A stretch of 64,000 nucleotides of DNA. Source: Lachnospiraceae bacterium (GTDB taxonomy: Bacteria; Bacillota; Clostridia; Lachnospirales; Lachnospiraceae). Both the position numbers and the translations under genes were made by a program. Under the pieces are notes generated by a model. The model worked only from the letters and a program-made list of their open reading frames with translations. It made no database searches and was not told where the DNA came from. Shown here piece by piece: positions 17,023-26,549 of the stretch. Within the stretch, counting starts at the first letter, position 1, and every line of letters starts with the position of its first letter. Location: assembly GCA_910576125.1 (NCBI GenBank), contig CAJTHM010000007.1:62001-126000 (forward strand), read 5' to 3'.

Positions 17023-18657
17023 ATGCCAGTCATGGAATTCCTGGAAAGGAACGCAAGAGAATACCCCAACGAAATCGCCCTGGTGGAGCTGAACCCGGAG
17101 GAAAAGGACACCCGCAGGACCACCTGGAAAGAATACGAGCTGATCCAGCCCGACCGCTTCGAGCCCTACCGCAGGGAAATCACCTGGGGCGTGTTCAACG
17201 AGAAAGCCAACCGCTTCGCCAACATGCTCCTGGGCCGGGGCATCAAAAAAGGGGACAAGGTGGCCATACTGATGTACAACTGCCTGGAGTGGCTCCCCAT
17301 CTATTTCGGCGTGCTGAAGACCGGCGCCATTGCCGTACCTTTCAATTTCCGCTACGATGCGGGAGAAATCCTCTACTGCGCGGAACTGGCGGAAGTAGAT
17401 ATCATTGTCTTCGGCCCTGCTTTCATCGGCCGTATCGAGGCCAATGCGGAACGGCTCTCCAAGGGACGGCTGTTAATCTACGTGGGGGACAACTGCCCCA
17501 CCTTTGCGGAAAGCTACCATGAGCTGGTGGCGGACTGCTCCAGCCAGGGCCCGGACATCCCGATTACCGATGAGGATTTCGGCGCCATCTATTTCTCTTC
17601 GGGAACCACCGGTTTCCCCAAGGCAATCTTACATAAGCACCAAAGCCTCACCCAGGCCGCCGAGATGGAGCAGAAGCACCACGCCACAGGCCGGGAGGAC
17701 ACTTTCCTGTGCATCCCGCCCCTGTACCACACCGGCGCGAAATTCCACTGGATGGGCAGCCTGGTGGCAGGCAGCAAAGCCGTGCTCTTAAAGGGCACAA
17801 GGCCGGAGACCATCCTGTCCGCCATCTCAAAAGAGCGCTGCACCATCGTATGGCTCTTGGTTCCCTGGGCCCAGGACATCCTGGACGCCCTGGACGTGGG
17901 GCAATTGCATCTGGAGGATTACGGACTGTCCCAGTGGCGGCTGATGCACATCGGCGCCCAGCCCGTGCCTCCCTCCCTGATCAGGCGCTGGAAAGAATAC
18001 TTCCCGAACCATGCCTACGACACCAACTACGGCCTGTCCGAGTCCACAGGCCCGGGCTGCGTCCATCTTGGCATGGAGAACATCCACAAGGTGGGAGCCA
18101 TCGGCGTGCCGGGCTACCGCTGGGAGTGCAAAATCGTGGACGAGGACGGCAAAGAGGTGGCAAGAGGCGATGTGGGCGAGCTCTGCGTCAAGGGGCCGGG
18201 ACTGATGACCTGCTACTACCGGGACGAGAAAGCCACAGCCGATGCCCTGAAAGACGGATGGCTGTGCACCGGAGACATGGCCATGCAGGACGAGGACGGC
18301 TTCTATTTCCTGGTGGACCGCAAGAAGGACGTGATTGTCAGCGGCGGCGAGAATATCTACCCTGTGCAGATAGAGGATTTCCTCAGACGGCATGATAAAA
18401 TCAAGGACGTGGCGGTCATCGGCCTGCCCGACAGACGGCTGGGCGAGAAGACCGCGGCCATCATCGAACTCAGGGACGGCATGGAATGCACCGAGGCGGA
18501 GATAGACGAATTCTGCAGAGAGCTGCCCAGATATAAGCGCCCCAAGGAAATCATCTTCAACGACATCCCAAGGAACGCCACAGGCAAAATCGAGAAGCCG
18601 AAGCTTCGGAAGATGTACGGTGCCGACCAGCTGGTGGCCCAGGAGAACCGGGCCTGA
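17023..18657 (+). CDS. Acyl-CoA synthetase / AMP-dependent ligase
   Basis: A 544-residue class I adenylate-forming enzyme that activates a carboxylic acid with ATP and CoA. Start 17023 (MPVMEFLERNA) follows CAGGAGGAAAAAC; the longer ORF lacks a binding site. Motifs in order: P-loop YFSSGTTGFPKA near 192-203, YGLSESTG near 343-350, the GWLCTGDM hinge segment near 414, DRKKDVIVSGGENIYP near 434-449 and the catalytic Lys in PRNATGKIEK near 523. There is no membrane segment. Long- or medium-chain fatty acids, or bile acids as in BaiB-type ligases, are possible substrates. The shared operator with oleate hydratase favours fatty acids. Confidence 0.88.
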   Translation: MPVMEFLERNAREYPNEIALVELNPEEKDTRRTTWKEYELIQPDRFEPYRREITWGVFNEKANRFANMLLGRGIKKGDKVAILMYNCLEWLPIYFGVLKTGAIAVPFNFRYDAGEILYCAELAEVDIIVFGPAFIGRIEANAERLSKGRLLIYVGDNCPTFAESYHELVADCSSQGPDIPITDEDFGAIYFSSGTTGFPKAILHKHQSLTQAAEMEQKHHATGREDTFLCIPPLYHTGAKFHWMGSLVAGSKAVLLKGTRPETILSAISKERCTIVWLLVPWAQDILDALDVGQLHLEDYGLSQWRLMHIGAQPVPPSLIRRWKEYFPNHAYDTNYGLSESTGPGCVHLGMENIHKVGAIGVPGYRWECKIVDEDGKEVARGDVGELCVKGPGLMTCYYRDEKATADALKDGWLCTGDMAMQDEDGFYFLVDRKKDVIVSGGENIYPVQIEDFLRRHDKIKDVAVIGLPDRRLGEKTAAIIELRDGMECTEAEIDEFCRELPRYKRPKEIIFNDIPRNATGKIEKPKLRKMYGADQLVAQENRA

Positions 18658-18913
18658 TTCCGGTTCTGTGCCGGGCTGCCGCCGAAGTCCACAGCACTCT
18701 GTCCCGCTTCGGAAAACCAGGCAGAGTGCATAACTGTACAACGTTTTTTATAGAACGCAATTGTATCAAATTCCTCTCAGGTCGAAAATGAGCGCGACGG
18801 TCATGTGCAGCAGTTTCCTCTCAAGCCGAATTTGTCGGCCTGACGGGCACACAGCGTTGTTGCCCTTCGCGCTGGATACAGAAAGAATCCTATGGAAGAA
18901 AGGAATGTGAATC

Positions 18914-19474
18914 ATGCCCAATACCAAGCTGGCGCTGGAATCGTCCCTGAAGAAATTCCTGCTGCACAAGCCCCTGGACAAAATCACCATCAACGATCTG
19001 ACCACTGACTGCGGCATCAGCCGCATGTCCTTCTACTACCATTTCAAAGACATCTACGACCTGGCAGAGTGGGTCTGCGTGGAGGACGGCAGGCGGGCCC
19101 TGCAGGACAAGAAGACATATGAGACCTGGCAGGAGGGACTGTGCCAGGTCTTTGAGGCGGTGCTGGAGAACAAGCCTTTCATCCTGAACGTCTACCGCTC
19201 CGTCAGCAAAGACCGAATCGAGAGCTATCTGTACAAGCTCACCTACGGGCTGATTGCCGATGTGGTGGAAGAAAAATCCGCGGGAAGCGCGCTTGCCCCG
19301 GCGGACAAGGCGTTCATCGCGGAATTTTACAAATACGGCTTCGTAGGTGTCATGCTGGACTGGATTGCGGAGGGTATGAAAGCGGATTACAGAGAGATCA
19401 CTGACCGGGTCTGTACCCTCATGCACGGCAGCATAGATAACTGTATACGAAATTTCGAACTTCCAAAAAAGTGA
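18914..19474 (+). CDS. TetR/AcrR family transcriptional regulator (DhaS-like)
   Basis: A 186-residue regulator starting after GAAAGGAATGTGAATC. The N-terminal helix-turn-helix spans about residues 8-53, with ITINDLTTDCGISRMSFYYH typical of the DhaS-like branch, and the rest is the helical ligand domain. It lies between the acyl-CoA ligase and oleate hydratase genes, which carry matching palindromes, so a role as fatty-acid-responsive repressor of both is likely but inferred. The 256 bp before it contain a repeated TTCCTCTCA motif (near 18771 and 18811) and a GCCGA-N5-TCGGC hairpin but no clear copy of the palindrome. Confidence 0.88.
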   Translation: MPNTKLALESSLKKFLLHKPLDKITINDLTTDCGISRMSFYYHFKDIYDLAEWVCVEDGRRALQDKKTYETWQEGLCQVFEAVLENKPFILNVYRSVSKDRIESYLYKLTYGLIADVVEEKSAGSALAPADKAFIAEFYKYGFVGVMLDWIAEGMKADYREITDRVCTLMHGSIDNCIRNFELPKK

Positions 19475-19481
19475 CCTAAAG

Positions 19482-20024
19482 TCAATAGTTCTCCTGGCTC
19501 ACCTCAAAATAGCTCTGTGGATGATTGCAGGTGGGGCAGATTTCCGGCGCTTTCGTCCCAACGATGATATGCCCGCAGTTGCGGCACTCCCATACTTTCA
19601 CTTCGCTCTTTTCAAATACGGAGGCCGTCTCCACATTCCCAAGCAAAGCGCGGTACCTTTCCTCGTGGTGCTTCTCGATGGCCCCCACGAGCCGGAACTT
19701 TGCCGCCAGCTCCGGGAAACCCTCCGCCTCTGCCGTTTTGGCAAAATCCTCATACATGTCTGTCCACTCATGGTTCTCACCATCGGCGGCCGCGGCGAGA
19801 TTCGCTTTTGTATCGCCGATTCCGCTCAGCTCCTTGAACCACATTTTGGCGTGTTCTTTCTCATTCTCCGCCGTTTTCAGGAACAGGCCGGCTATCTGCT
19901 CATATCCCTCTTTCCTGGCCACGGACGCGAAATAGGTGTATTTGTTCCTCGCCTGTGATTCCCCCGCGAATGCCGCCTCCAGATTCTTTTCTGTCTGCGT
20001 TCCCGCATACTTTGTCTCTGCCAT
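19482..20024 (-). CDS. rbr: Rubrerythrin
   Basis: A 180-residue cytoplasmic non-haem iron protein that reduces hydrogen peroxide in anaerobes. The ferritin-like four-helix domain (residues 10-140) has the di-iron ligands in [20 protein letters not shown] and EKHHEERY. The C-terminal rubredoxin domain has two CxxC pairs (CRNCG and CPTCN). The ATG at 20024 follows AGGAGGAAAAG, and a near-perfect promoter is 70 bp upstream. It converges on the TetR gene and the two stops are 7 bp apart. Confidence 0.96.
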   Translation of the reverse strand: MAETKYAGTQTEKNLEAAFAGESQARNKYTYFASVARKEGYEQIAGLFLKTAENEKEHAKMWFKELSGIGDTKANLAAAADGENHEWTDMYEDFAKTAEAEGFPELAAKFRLVGAIEKHHEERYRALLGNVETASVFEKSEVKVWECRNCGHIIVGTKAPEICPTCNHPQSYFEVSQENY

Positions 20025-20093
20025 TTTCTTTTCCTCCTATTTGGGTTTATTGTTGTTACAGCTATTGTCCTGTCCCTTGCCGTAATGGTTCTA

Positions 20094-20122
20094 ATTATAA
20101 TATTGTTCCCCCTATCCGTCAA
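20094..20122 (-). promoter_or_regulatory. Sigma-A promoter of rubrerythrin
   Basis: On the minus strand TTGACG (20122-20117) and TATAAT (20099-20094) have a 17-bp spacer. Confidence 0.8.
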
Positions 20123-20152
20123 GCGCTGCTGTTTTTTATCAAAGCAGCCCCG

Positions 20153-20171
20153 ATGATAAGTTTTTTATCAT
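20153..20171. promoter_or_regulatory. Palindromic operator in front of oleate hydratase
   Basis: ATGATA-N7-TATCAT, with pairing that extends to ATGATAA/TTATCAT. It is the second copy of the palindrome found before the acyl-CoA ligase and lies 123 bp before the hydratase start and 31 bp behind the rubrerythrin -35 box. Confidence 0.65.
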
Positions 20172-20293
20172 TTGGCCCGTTTTGTAAATTGGAAGAAGAA
20201 TAAAAAGGCGTTAAGATACCATCATAAAGAACAGCCGCCACACATCTACACGGCGGCCACACCTGAAAGAAAAAGAAAGGATGGAATAAAAAA

Positions 20294-22267
20294 ATGGCAA
20301 AGAAGAGGAATCTGGCAATCACAGCAGCAATCGCAGCCGGCGCAGGAGCCGTGACAATCGCAGCAACCAGGCATAAGAAAGCACAAAAGGCGGCCGTGAA
20401 AAAGACAACCCCCGCCTCCGGGAAATCGGAATACCGCAACACCGAGCTGGGAAAGCATGAAAAGAACAGCAAGGGCATCTACTACTCCAACGGCAACTAC
20501 GAAGCCTTCGCAAGGCCCCGGAAGCCCGCAGGCGCAGACGAAAAGAACGCCTACATCGTAGGCAGCGGCCTGGCCTCCCTGGCGGCGGCCTGCTTCCTGG
20601 TCAGGGACGGCCAGATGCCCGGCGACCACATCCACATCCTGGAAGCCATGGACATCGCGGGGGGCGCCTGTGACGGCATCTTCGACCCCACCAGGGGCTA
20701 TATCATGCGTGGCGGCCGGGAGATGGAGAACCATTTCGAGTGCCTCTGGGACCTCTTCCGCAGCATCCCCTCCCTGGAGACGCCGGGCGCGTCCGTGCTG
20801 GACGAATTCTACTGGCTGAACAAGGAAGATCCCAACTACTCTCTCTGCCGGGCCACCGTGAACCGCGGAAAGGACGCCCATACCGACGGCAAGTTCAACC
20901 TAAGCCAGAAGGGAGCAATGGAAATCATGAAGCTCTTCATGACCAGGGACGAAGACCTGTACGACAAGACCATCGAGGACGTGTTCGATGAGGAAGTCTT
21001 CGACTCCACTTTCTGGCTGTACTGGCGGACCATGTTCGCTTTCGAGAACTGGCACAGCGCCCTGGAGATGAAGCTGTACTTCCAGCGCTTCATCCACCAT
21101 ATCGCGGGCCTGCCGGACTTCAGCGCCCTGAAGTTCACCAAATACAACCAGTACGAGTCCCTGATCCTGCCCATGCAGAAGTACCTGGAGAACGCCGGCG
21201 TGGACTTCCGGTTCGGCACCGAAGTCACCAATGTGATATTTGAGAAAGAAGACGGCAAAAAGATAGCGAAAGCCATCGAGTGCAAGGTAAGAGGAGTGGA
21301 AAAGGGAATCATGCTCACGGAGAACGACCTGGTCTTCGTCACCAACGGAAGCTGCACCGAAGGCACCGTCTACGGCGACCAGGACCACGCCCCCAACGGG
21401 GACGCGGAAGTCCGCACCAGCGGCTGCTGGAGCCTGTGGCGCAACATCGCCGTCCAGGATCCCTCTTTCGGGCATCCGGAGAAATTCTGCTCCGACGTGG
21501 CCAAGACCAACTGGGAATCCGCCACCGTCACCACCCTGGACGAAAAGATACTGCCCTATATCACCGATATCTGCAAGCGGGACCCTAAGAGCGGCAGAGT
21601 AGTCACCGGCGGCATCGTCAGCTGCAAGGACTCCTCCTGGCTCTTAAGCTGGACCATCAATCGCCAGGGACAGTTCAAAGAACAGGATAAGGATAAAGTC
21701 TGCGTCTGGGTGTACGGCCTGTTCACGGACGTGCCCGGGGACTTCGTGAAGAAGCCCATGCGGGAATGCACCGGCAGGGAGATTACGGAAGAATGGCTCT
21801 ACCACATCGGCGTGCCCGTGGAGGACATCCCGGAGCTGGCGGAACACAGCGCCGTCTGCGTGCCCACCATGATGCCTTATATCACCGCTTTCTTCATGCC
21901 CAGGAGGAAGGGAGACCGCCCGGACGTGATTCCTGACGGATGTGTCAATTTCGCTTTCCTGGGACAGTTCGCGGAGACCCCCAGGGACACCGTCTTCACC
22001 ACCGAATACTCCGTGCGCACCGCTATGGAGGCCGTGTACGGGCTGCTGGGCGTGGACAGGGGCGTGCCCGAGGTCTGGGGCAGCGTCTACGACATCCGGG
22101 AGCTTCTGGACAGCAGCGTGAAGCTCATGGACGGCAAGTCCCCTCTGGAAATCGAACTGCCCGGCCCCCTGAACGCGCTGAAGAAACCTCTGCTCCATTT
22201 CATCAGGGGAACCGTGGTGGAGAAAGTGCTGCGCGACCATGACGTGCTGAAAGAGGGCATGATGTAA
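20294..22267 (+). CDS. ohyA: Oleate hydratase (myosin-cross-reactive antigen family)
   Basis: An FAD enzyme that adds water to the cis-9 double bond of unsaturated fatty acids, giving 10-hydroxy acids; in gut bacteria this detoxifies dietary fatty acids. The start follows AAAGAAAGGATGGAATAAAAAA. The 657 residues begin with a short membrane-anchoring helix (residues 6-25) and a Lys-rich linker, then the family core: YIVGSGLASLAAACFL (about 94-109) for FAD, GGRE-MENHFECLWDLF, and the long C-terminal part with PYITAFFMPR and TVFTTEYSVRTAMEA. Length fits the Clostridia branch with the anchor. Regulation by the neighbouring TetR protein through the palindrome at 20153 is likely. Confidence 0.95.
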   Translation: MAKKRNLAITAAIAAGAGAVTIAATRHKKAQKAAVKKTTPASGKSEYRNTELGKHEKNSKGIYYSNGNYEAFARPRKPAGADEKNAYIVGSGLASLAAACFLVRDGQMPGDHIHILEAMDIAGGACDGIFDPTRGYIMRGGREMENHFECLWDLFRSIPSLETPGASVLDEFYWLNKEDPNYSLCRATVNRGKDAHTDGKFNLSQKGAMEIMKLFMTRDEDLYDKTIEDVFDEEVFDSTFWLYWRTMFAFENWHSALEMKLYFQRFIHHIAGLPDFSALKFTKYNQYESLILPMQKYLENAGVDFRFGTEVTNVIFEKEDGKKIAKAIECKVRGVEKGIMLTENDLVFVTNGSCTEGTVYGDQDHAPNGDAEVRTSGCWSLWRNIAVQDPSFGHPEKFCSDVAKTNWESATVTTLDEKILPYITDICKRDPKSGRVVTGGIVSCKDSSWLLSWTINRQGQFKEQDKDKVCVWVYGLFTDVPGDFVKKPMRECTGREITEEWLYHIGVPVEDIPELAEHSAVCVPTMMPYITAFFMPRRKGDRPDVIPDGCVNFAFLGQFAETPRDTVFTTEYSVRTAMEAVYGLLGVDRGVPEVWGSVYDIRELLDSSVKLMDGKSPLEIELPGPLNALKKPLLHFIRGTVVEKVLRDHDVLKEGMM

Positions 22268-22369
22268 AAAAGAACGATGTAATGCGGGCAGCCTCCTGCG
22301 GAATTCCAAGCTCCCTGAGCAGTTCCCGCATCCCGGCCGATATCGCCTCTTCTCCCACTATGGCCCCCG

Positions 22370-22655
22370 CAGATGCAAGCAGCATGGGCAGTCCCATCTC
22401 TTCCCGGGGAACAATTACGCGGAGTCGTATCTGTACCGGTTCTTCCGGGAACAGTTCGGCTGCACTTTTTCGGTCATGCCGGAGACTATGCGTCCGGACA
22501 AAGCCTGCCAGGCTCTGGAGCGGGGCGATTCCATCGAAGACACCGCACAGATGTGCGGGTACAACAGCAGCCACACGTTCCGGCGCGCTTTCAAAAAACG
22601 AAAAGGCATACTGCCGTCAGACTATCGTGGCAGTTTCGACACGGAAAAGAAATAG
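22370..22655 (+). pseudogene. C-terminal fragment of an AraC family regulator
   Basis: One plus frame reads NYAESYLYRFFREQFG, then VMPETMRPDKACQALERG and IEDTAQMCGYNSSHTFRRAF, ending PSDYRGSFDTEKK at the TAG of 22653-22655. These are the two helix-turn-helix halves of an AraC protein. There is no start codon with a binding site and no sensor domain. It lies right behind oleate hydratase, whose stop is at 22267. Confidence 0.75.
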
Positions 22656-22774
22656 TACACCTGTTTACAGGCTCTTTTCCTTATGTTACAATACTGCGAA
22701 AGAATCTGTTGCGGGACAGAGAATTCCGTAACATACCGTGCCGGAAATATGCCCCATGAAATCAAGGAGGACAA

Positions 22775-23169
22775 ATGGCCAATTAAATCATAATATGCGG
22801 CCCCCAGGCCGTAGGAAAGATGACTGTCGCAGAAAGCCTGAGAGATAAAATAAAGTACAATCTGATGACGAATCACGACAGCATCGAAATATCAGATAAA
22901 ATATTCGGCTTGATTTGCTGTTCACTTATGTCTGCGCTTTTGAAATGCCGGAAGAAAAAGAATACCTGACAGGCCTGGCCCATCTGTTCCGGTTGGGCGG
23001 AGGGAATTTCTATTTCGTGGAACTCAGTGCGGACCTTGAAACCAGGCTGGAGAGAAACGCGACCCCGCATAGAATGGAGATGAAAGCCTCCAAAAAGGAT
23101 GTGGCATGGAGCAGGGCGAAAAGAAAAAGAATACCGATTTGGCGCGTAAAGTTTGTTTTTTATCCATAA
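22775..23169 (+). pseudogene. Broken P-loop NTPase (small kinase-like)
   Basis: An AAGGAGG site and ATG at 22775 begin Met-Ala-Asn-stop; after the TAA the frame continues IIICGPQAVGKMTVAESLRD, a Walker A motif. One base change (TAA from TTA) would restore codon 4. Near 22910-22915 the frame shifts, and the +1 frame carries on with LFTYVCAFEMPEEKEYL and FYFVELSADLETRLERN, as in shikimate/gluconate-kinase-like proteins. The C-terminal part is cut short. Two independent lesions make it a pseudogene. Confidence 0.8.
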
Positions 23170-23251
23170 AAATGCTATACTGAAAAGGGAAAAGTAAAAA
23201 GTCTTAACAAATCAATCCCCCACTACAATCGGCATATAAAAGGAGAGAAAA

Positions 23252-24302
23252 ATGAACCCAGCACAGAACGACCTGACACCCCACAGCGCCTCCATCCTCC
23301 AGTATTGCAACAGCCAGCGCAACCCTATCGCTGCCAAGCAGCGCCCGCGCCTTTCCTGGCAGATAAAAGGTGCGGCGGACGGATATCTGCAGACCGCCTA
23401 CCGCATCCGTGTGGCCTCCTGCCCCGAAAAGCTGGCAGAAGCGGATGTCTGGTGCAGCGGGGAGATTCTGTCAGACAGCAGCGCGGACATCGAGCTTCCC
23501 ATTGCGCTGCAAAGTTCCAGACGCTATTGGTGGGCAGTAGATGTCCGGGATCAGGCCGGAACCACCTACAGCTCCCTTGGAGACTGGTTTGAAACCGGCC
23601 TCCTGTGCCCGGAGGACTGGAAAGGCCAGTGGATCGGCGCGGGCAGCCGCTACAGGACCAACTGGGCCATGCAGTACCGCCGGGAATTTCTCGTCTGCAG
23701 CCAGGTGGCGCAGGCAAAGATATACATCAGCGGCCTGGGCTTCTATGAGCTGACCCTGAACGGGCAGAAAGTGGGAGACCATGTGCTGGATCCCGCCATC
23801 ACGGAATTCCCCCAGAAAATCCTCTACTCCGCCTACGATGTCACCTCACAGATCCAAAACGGCGGCAACGCGCTGGGAGTCGTGCTGGGCGACGGCTGGT
23901 ACCATCAGTCCCAGCTGATGGAGGGCGGCGGCATCTATGGGACGCCCTGTCTGCTGCTGCAGCTGGAAATCACTTACAAAAGCGGCGTGAAGCAGTATGT
24001 GGTCTCCGACTGTGGCTGGAAAGTATGCGAATCTCCCATTACCATGAACAATGTCTATGTAGGAGAGACCTGGGACGGACGGGCTATAAGACTTTCACGG
24101 TGAAGCCTGTGGCATCGCCCATGGTTCCCTGGGCAAAAGGGCGGATTGGAACGGTGTACGGGGAGATTGCGGTGGATTATAAGCTGGGCGACACTTTACC
24201 GTAACAGTGCCTCCCAATACAAAAGCCGAAGTCTTCGTGCCCCGGCAAGACGGCAGTTTCACCAGACATTCCTTGACGAGCGGCACCTACAGCCTTACAT
24301 GA
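23252..24302 (+). pseudogene. Alpha-L-rhamnosidase (GH78) with catalytic domain deleted
   Basis: The frame from 23252 (after AAAGGAGAGAAA) encodes the N-terminal beta domains of a GH78 rhamnosidase: RNPIAAKQRPRLSWQI, AYRIRVAS, YWWAVDVRD, SGLGFYELTLNGQKVGD and LGVVLGDGWYHQSQLM, up to YVGETWDGRAI at about 24,085. Then the sequence jumps to the C-terminal beta domain: GTVYGEIAVDYKLGD and, one frame over, FTVTVPPNTKAEVFVP up to a stop at 24300-24302. The whole (alpha/alpha)6 catalytic barrel, some 400 residues, is gone, and a further frameshift lies near 24,196. It cannot be an active enzyme. Confidence 0.85.
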
Positions 24303-24430
24303 CCAAAAGAAGCCGGCCCGGGCTGGCCAAAAATCCCCATTGCAATCCCATCCTTTTTGACATACACTGGGAGTATCAGATTGCCAATGTACCTATCAAG
24401 TTTTCAGAGCATCAGGAAGGAGGAAATCTC

Positions 24431-26395
24431 ATGAATTTCCGTCAAGTACACCTGGACTTCCATACCAGCGGAAAAATACCCGGTATCGGAAGCAGCTTCA
24501 GCAAAGCGCAGTTCCAAAAGGCACTGAAGACAGGCCATGTGAACTCCGTCACTGTCTTCTCCAAATGCCACCACGGCTGGGCCTACCACCCCTCCAAGGC
24601 AAACCAGATCCACCCTGGTCTGGATTTCGACCTGCTGGGCGCACAGATAGAGGCGGCCCACGAAATCGGAGTCAGGACGCCGGTCTACCTCTCGGCCGGG
24701 TTCGACGAGAAGATGGCCCTGCGCCACCCGGAGTGGCTGGTGGTGGGCAAGGAGGACGGCAGGCTGGCGCTCCCGGATTTCACCACGCCCCGCTACCATC
24801 TGTTCTGCTTCAACTCTCCCTATCTGGACTATCTGCTGGCCCAGATCGAGGAGGTGGTAAAGAATTATGACGCGGACGGCATCTTCCTGGATATCGTGGG
24901 GGTGCGCAGATGTCACTGCCAGTACTGCACCCGCACGCTTTTGGAGGAGGGCAAAGACCCTCTTGACGACAGTGCTGTCCTGGAACTGGGTGAACGGGTC
25001 TATGCCAATTACACGGCAAAGGTGCGGGAAACCGTTGACCGGATCCGCCCCGGCCTCCCCGTCTTCCACAACAGCGGACATATCCAGCGTGGACGGCGGG
25101 ACCTGGCTTACAGGAACTCCCACCTGGAGTTGGAGAGCCTGCCCACCGGCGGCTGGGGCTATGACCACTTTCCCCTCTCCGCCAGGTATGTGCAGCAGCT
25201 TGGCCTGGACTATCTGGGCATGACCGGCAAGTTCCACGGCACCTGGGGCGAGTTCGGCGGCTTCAAGCATCCCAATGCGCTGCGGTATGAGGTAAGCCTG
25301 GCCGCCGCCAACGGGGCGAAGAGTTCTATCGGCGACCAACTGCATCCCCAGGGCGAGATGGACATGGCCACCTACAGGCTGATTGGCGCCGCCTATCAGG
25401 AGCTGGAGGAAAAGGAGGAATGGCTGGACAACGTGAAGCCGGTGGCGGACATCGCTCTGTTCTCCTGCCAGGCCTATTCCAGCTTCGTCGAAAGCGGCCA
25501 GGGAGAGCGGAACCCGAATTCCGATGCGGGCGCGGTGCGGATGCTCCTGGAAGGGCATTACCTGTTCGATGTAATCGACGCGGAGTCCGACATAAGCGGC
25601 TATAAGGTGGTCATCCTCCCAGACTGCGAGCGCATCACGCCCGCCTTACGGGAAAAGCTGGACCCGTTCCTGGAAAAGGGCGGCAAAATCCTGGCTTCCG
25701 GAAAGTCGGGATTATGGGAAGACAGCGACACCTTCGCATTTGACTTCGGGGCGGATTATCTCAGGGAATCCCCCTGCATGCCCTGCTACTTCCGGCCCGA
25801 TTTCGAAATGCAAGGGCTTTTTGATACCGCTTATGTGCTGTACTCCCAGGCTGAAATGATTTCCCTGTCCGCAGGCGCTTCTCTGGGACGCCAGGAAGTT
25901 CCCTATTTCAACCGGACGGCAGAGCATTTTTGTTCCCATCAGCACACTCCGGATTCGGGAGAGGCCGCAGGACCCGGAATGGTGCGGGGAAAGGACGGCA
26001 TCTACATCGGCTGGCAGGTGTTCTCCGAATACGCGGAGCACGGAGCCCTGATTTCCAAGCGGATGGTCCAACATGCCCTGGACGTGCTGCTGGGCGGGGG
26101 CAAGACCCTGGAGACCACGCTGGGGGCGCAGGGGGTGGCCACACTGATGGAGCAGGAGGGCAGATATGTCAGCCATCTGCTCTACGCGGTTCCGGTAAAG
26201 CGGGGCAGCGGCGTGGAGGTCATAGAGGATATTACACCTGTCCATGACGTAAGCGTCCGCCTCCGGCTGCCGAAAGCCATAAAACGGGTGTATCTGGCTC
26301 CCCAGAGGGAAGAGATTCCCTTTACCCAAAAGGATGGAGCCGTGGAATTCACGGTTGCAAAAGTCTGCTGCCATCAGATGGTGGTATTGGAGTAA
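24431..26395 (+). CDS. Glycoside hydrolase-like protein (GHL6-type barrel with beta-galactosidase trimerisation domain)
   Basis: A 654-residue cytoplasmic protein. The start ATG at 24431 follows AGGAAGGAGGAAATCTC; upstream in-frame sequence belongs to the broken rhamnosidase. Residues 1-330 look like a TIM barrel of the hypothetical glycosyl hydrolase 6 family: RQVHLDFHTSG at the start, TPVYLSAGFDE near 82, DGIFLDIVGVRRCHCQYC near 148-165 and FHNSGH near 205. Residues 370-540 resemble the trimerisation domain of GH42 enzymes (YKVVILPDCERI, FLEKGGKILASG). Activity has not been predictable for this family. It directly follows a dead rhamnosidase gene and may be what is left of a plant-glycan cluster. 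Confidence 0.8.
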   Translation: MNFRQVHLDFHTSGKIPGIGSSFSKAQFQKALKTGHVNSVTVFSKCHHGWAYHPSKANQIHPGLDFDLLGAQIEAAHEIGVRTPVYLSAGFDEKMALRHPEWLVVGKEDGRLALPDFTTPRYHLFCFNSPYLDYLLAQIEEVVKNYDADGIFLDIVGVRRCHCQYCTRTLLEEGKDPLDDSAVLELGERVYANYTAKVRETVDRIRPGLPVFHNSGHIQRGRRDLAYRNSHLELESLPTGGWGYDHFPLSARYVQQLGLDYLGMTGKFHGTWGEFGGFKHPNALRYEVSLAAANGAKSSIGDQLHPQGEMDMATYRLIGAAYQELEEKEEWLDNVKPVADIALFSCQAYSSFVESGQGERNPNSDAGAVRMLLEGHYLFDVIDAESDISGYKVVILPDCERITPALREKLDPFLEKGGKILASGKSGLWEDSDTFAFDFGADYLRESPCMPCYFRPDFEMQGLFDTAYVLYSQAEMISLSAGASLGRQEVPYFNRTAEHFCSHQHTPDSGEAAGPGMVRGKDGIYIGWQVFSEYAEHGALISKRMVQHALDVLLGGGKTLETTLGAQGVATLMEQEGRYVSHLLYAVPVKRGSGVEVIEDITPVHDVSVRLRLPKAIKRVYLAPQREEIPFTQKDGAVEFTVAKVCCHQMVVLE

Positions 26396-26549
26396 AATGC
26401 CGTAGATGCCGTCGTCGGGCAGAATGGTAATACACTTATCCTTAATTCCCGAAAATACGTGGTTCTACTTTGGCTGGTGGTTCTGCCCCGGCATCTTGAA
26501 ATAAACGCACCATTTCTAATGCAGGAGGTAAAAAGGTGTTCTTGTGCGC
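26396..26549. other. Convergent intergenic spacer
   Basis: 154 bp between the stops of the glycosidase-like gene and the flavoprotein gene. No convincing terminator or ORF was seen. Confidence 0.4.

Noticed and set aside
22282..22574. Minus-strand frame of about 120 codons behind oleate hydratase
   Set aside because: It is opposite the AraC fragment, whose helix-turn-helix motifs are clear, and it runs into oleate hydratase without a binding site.
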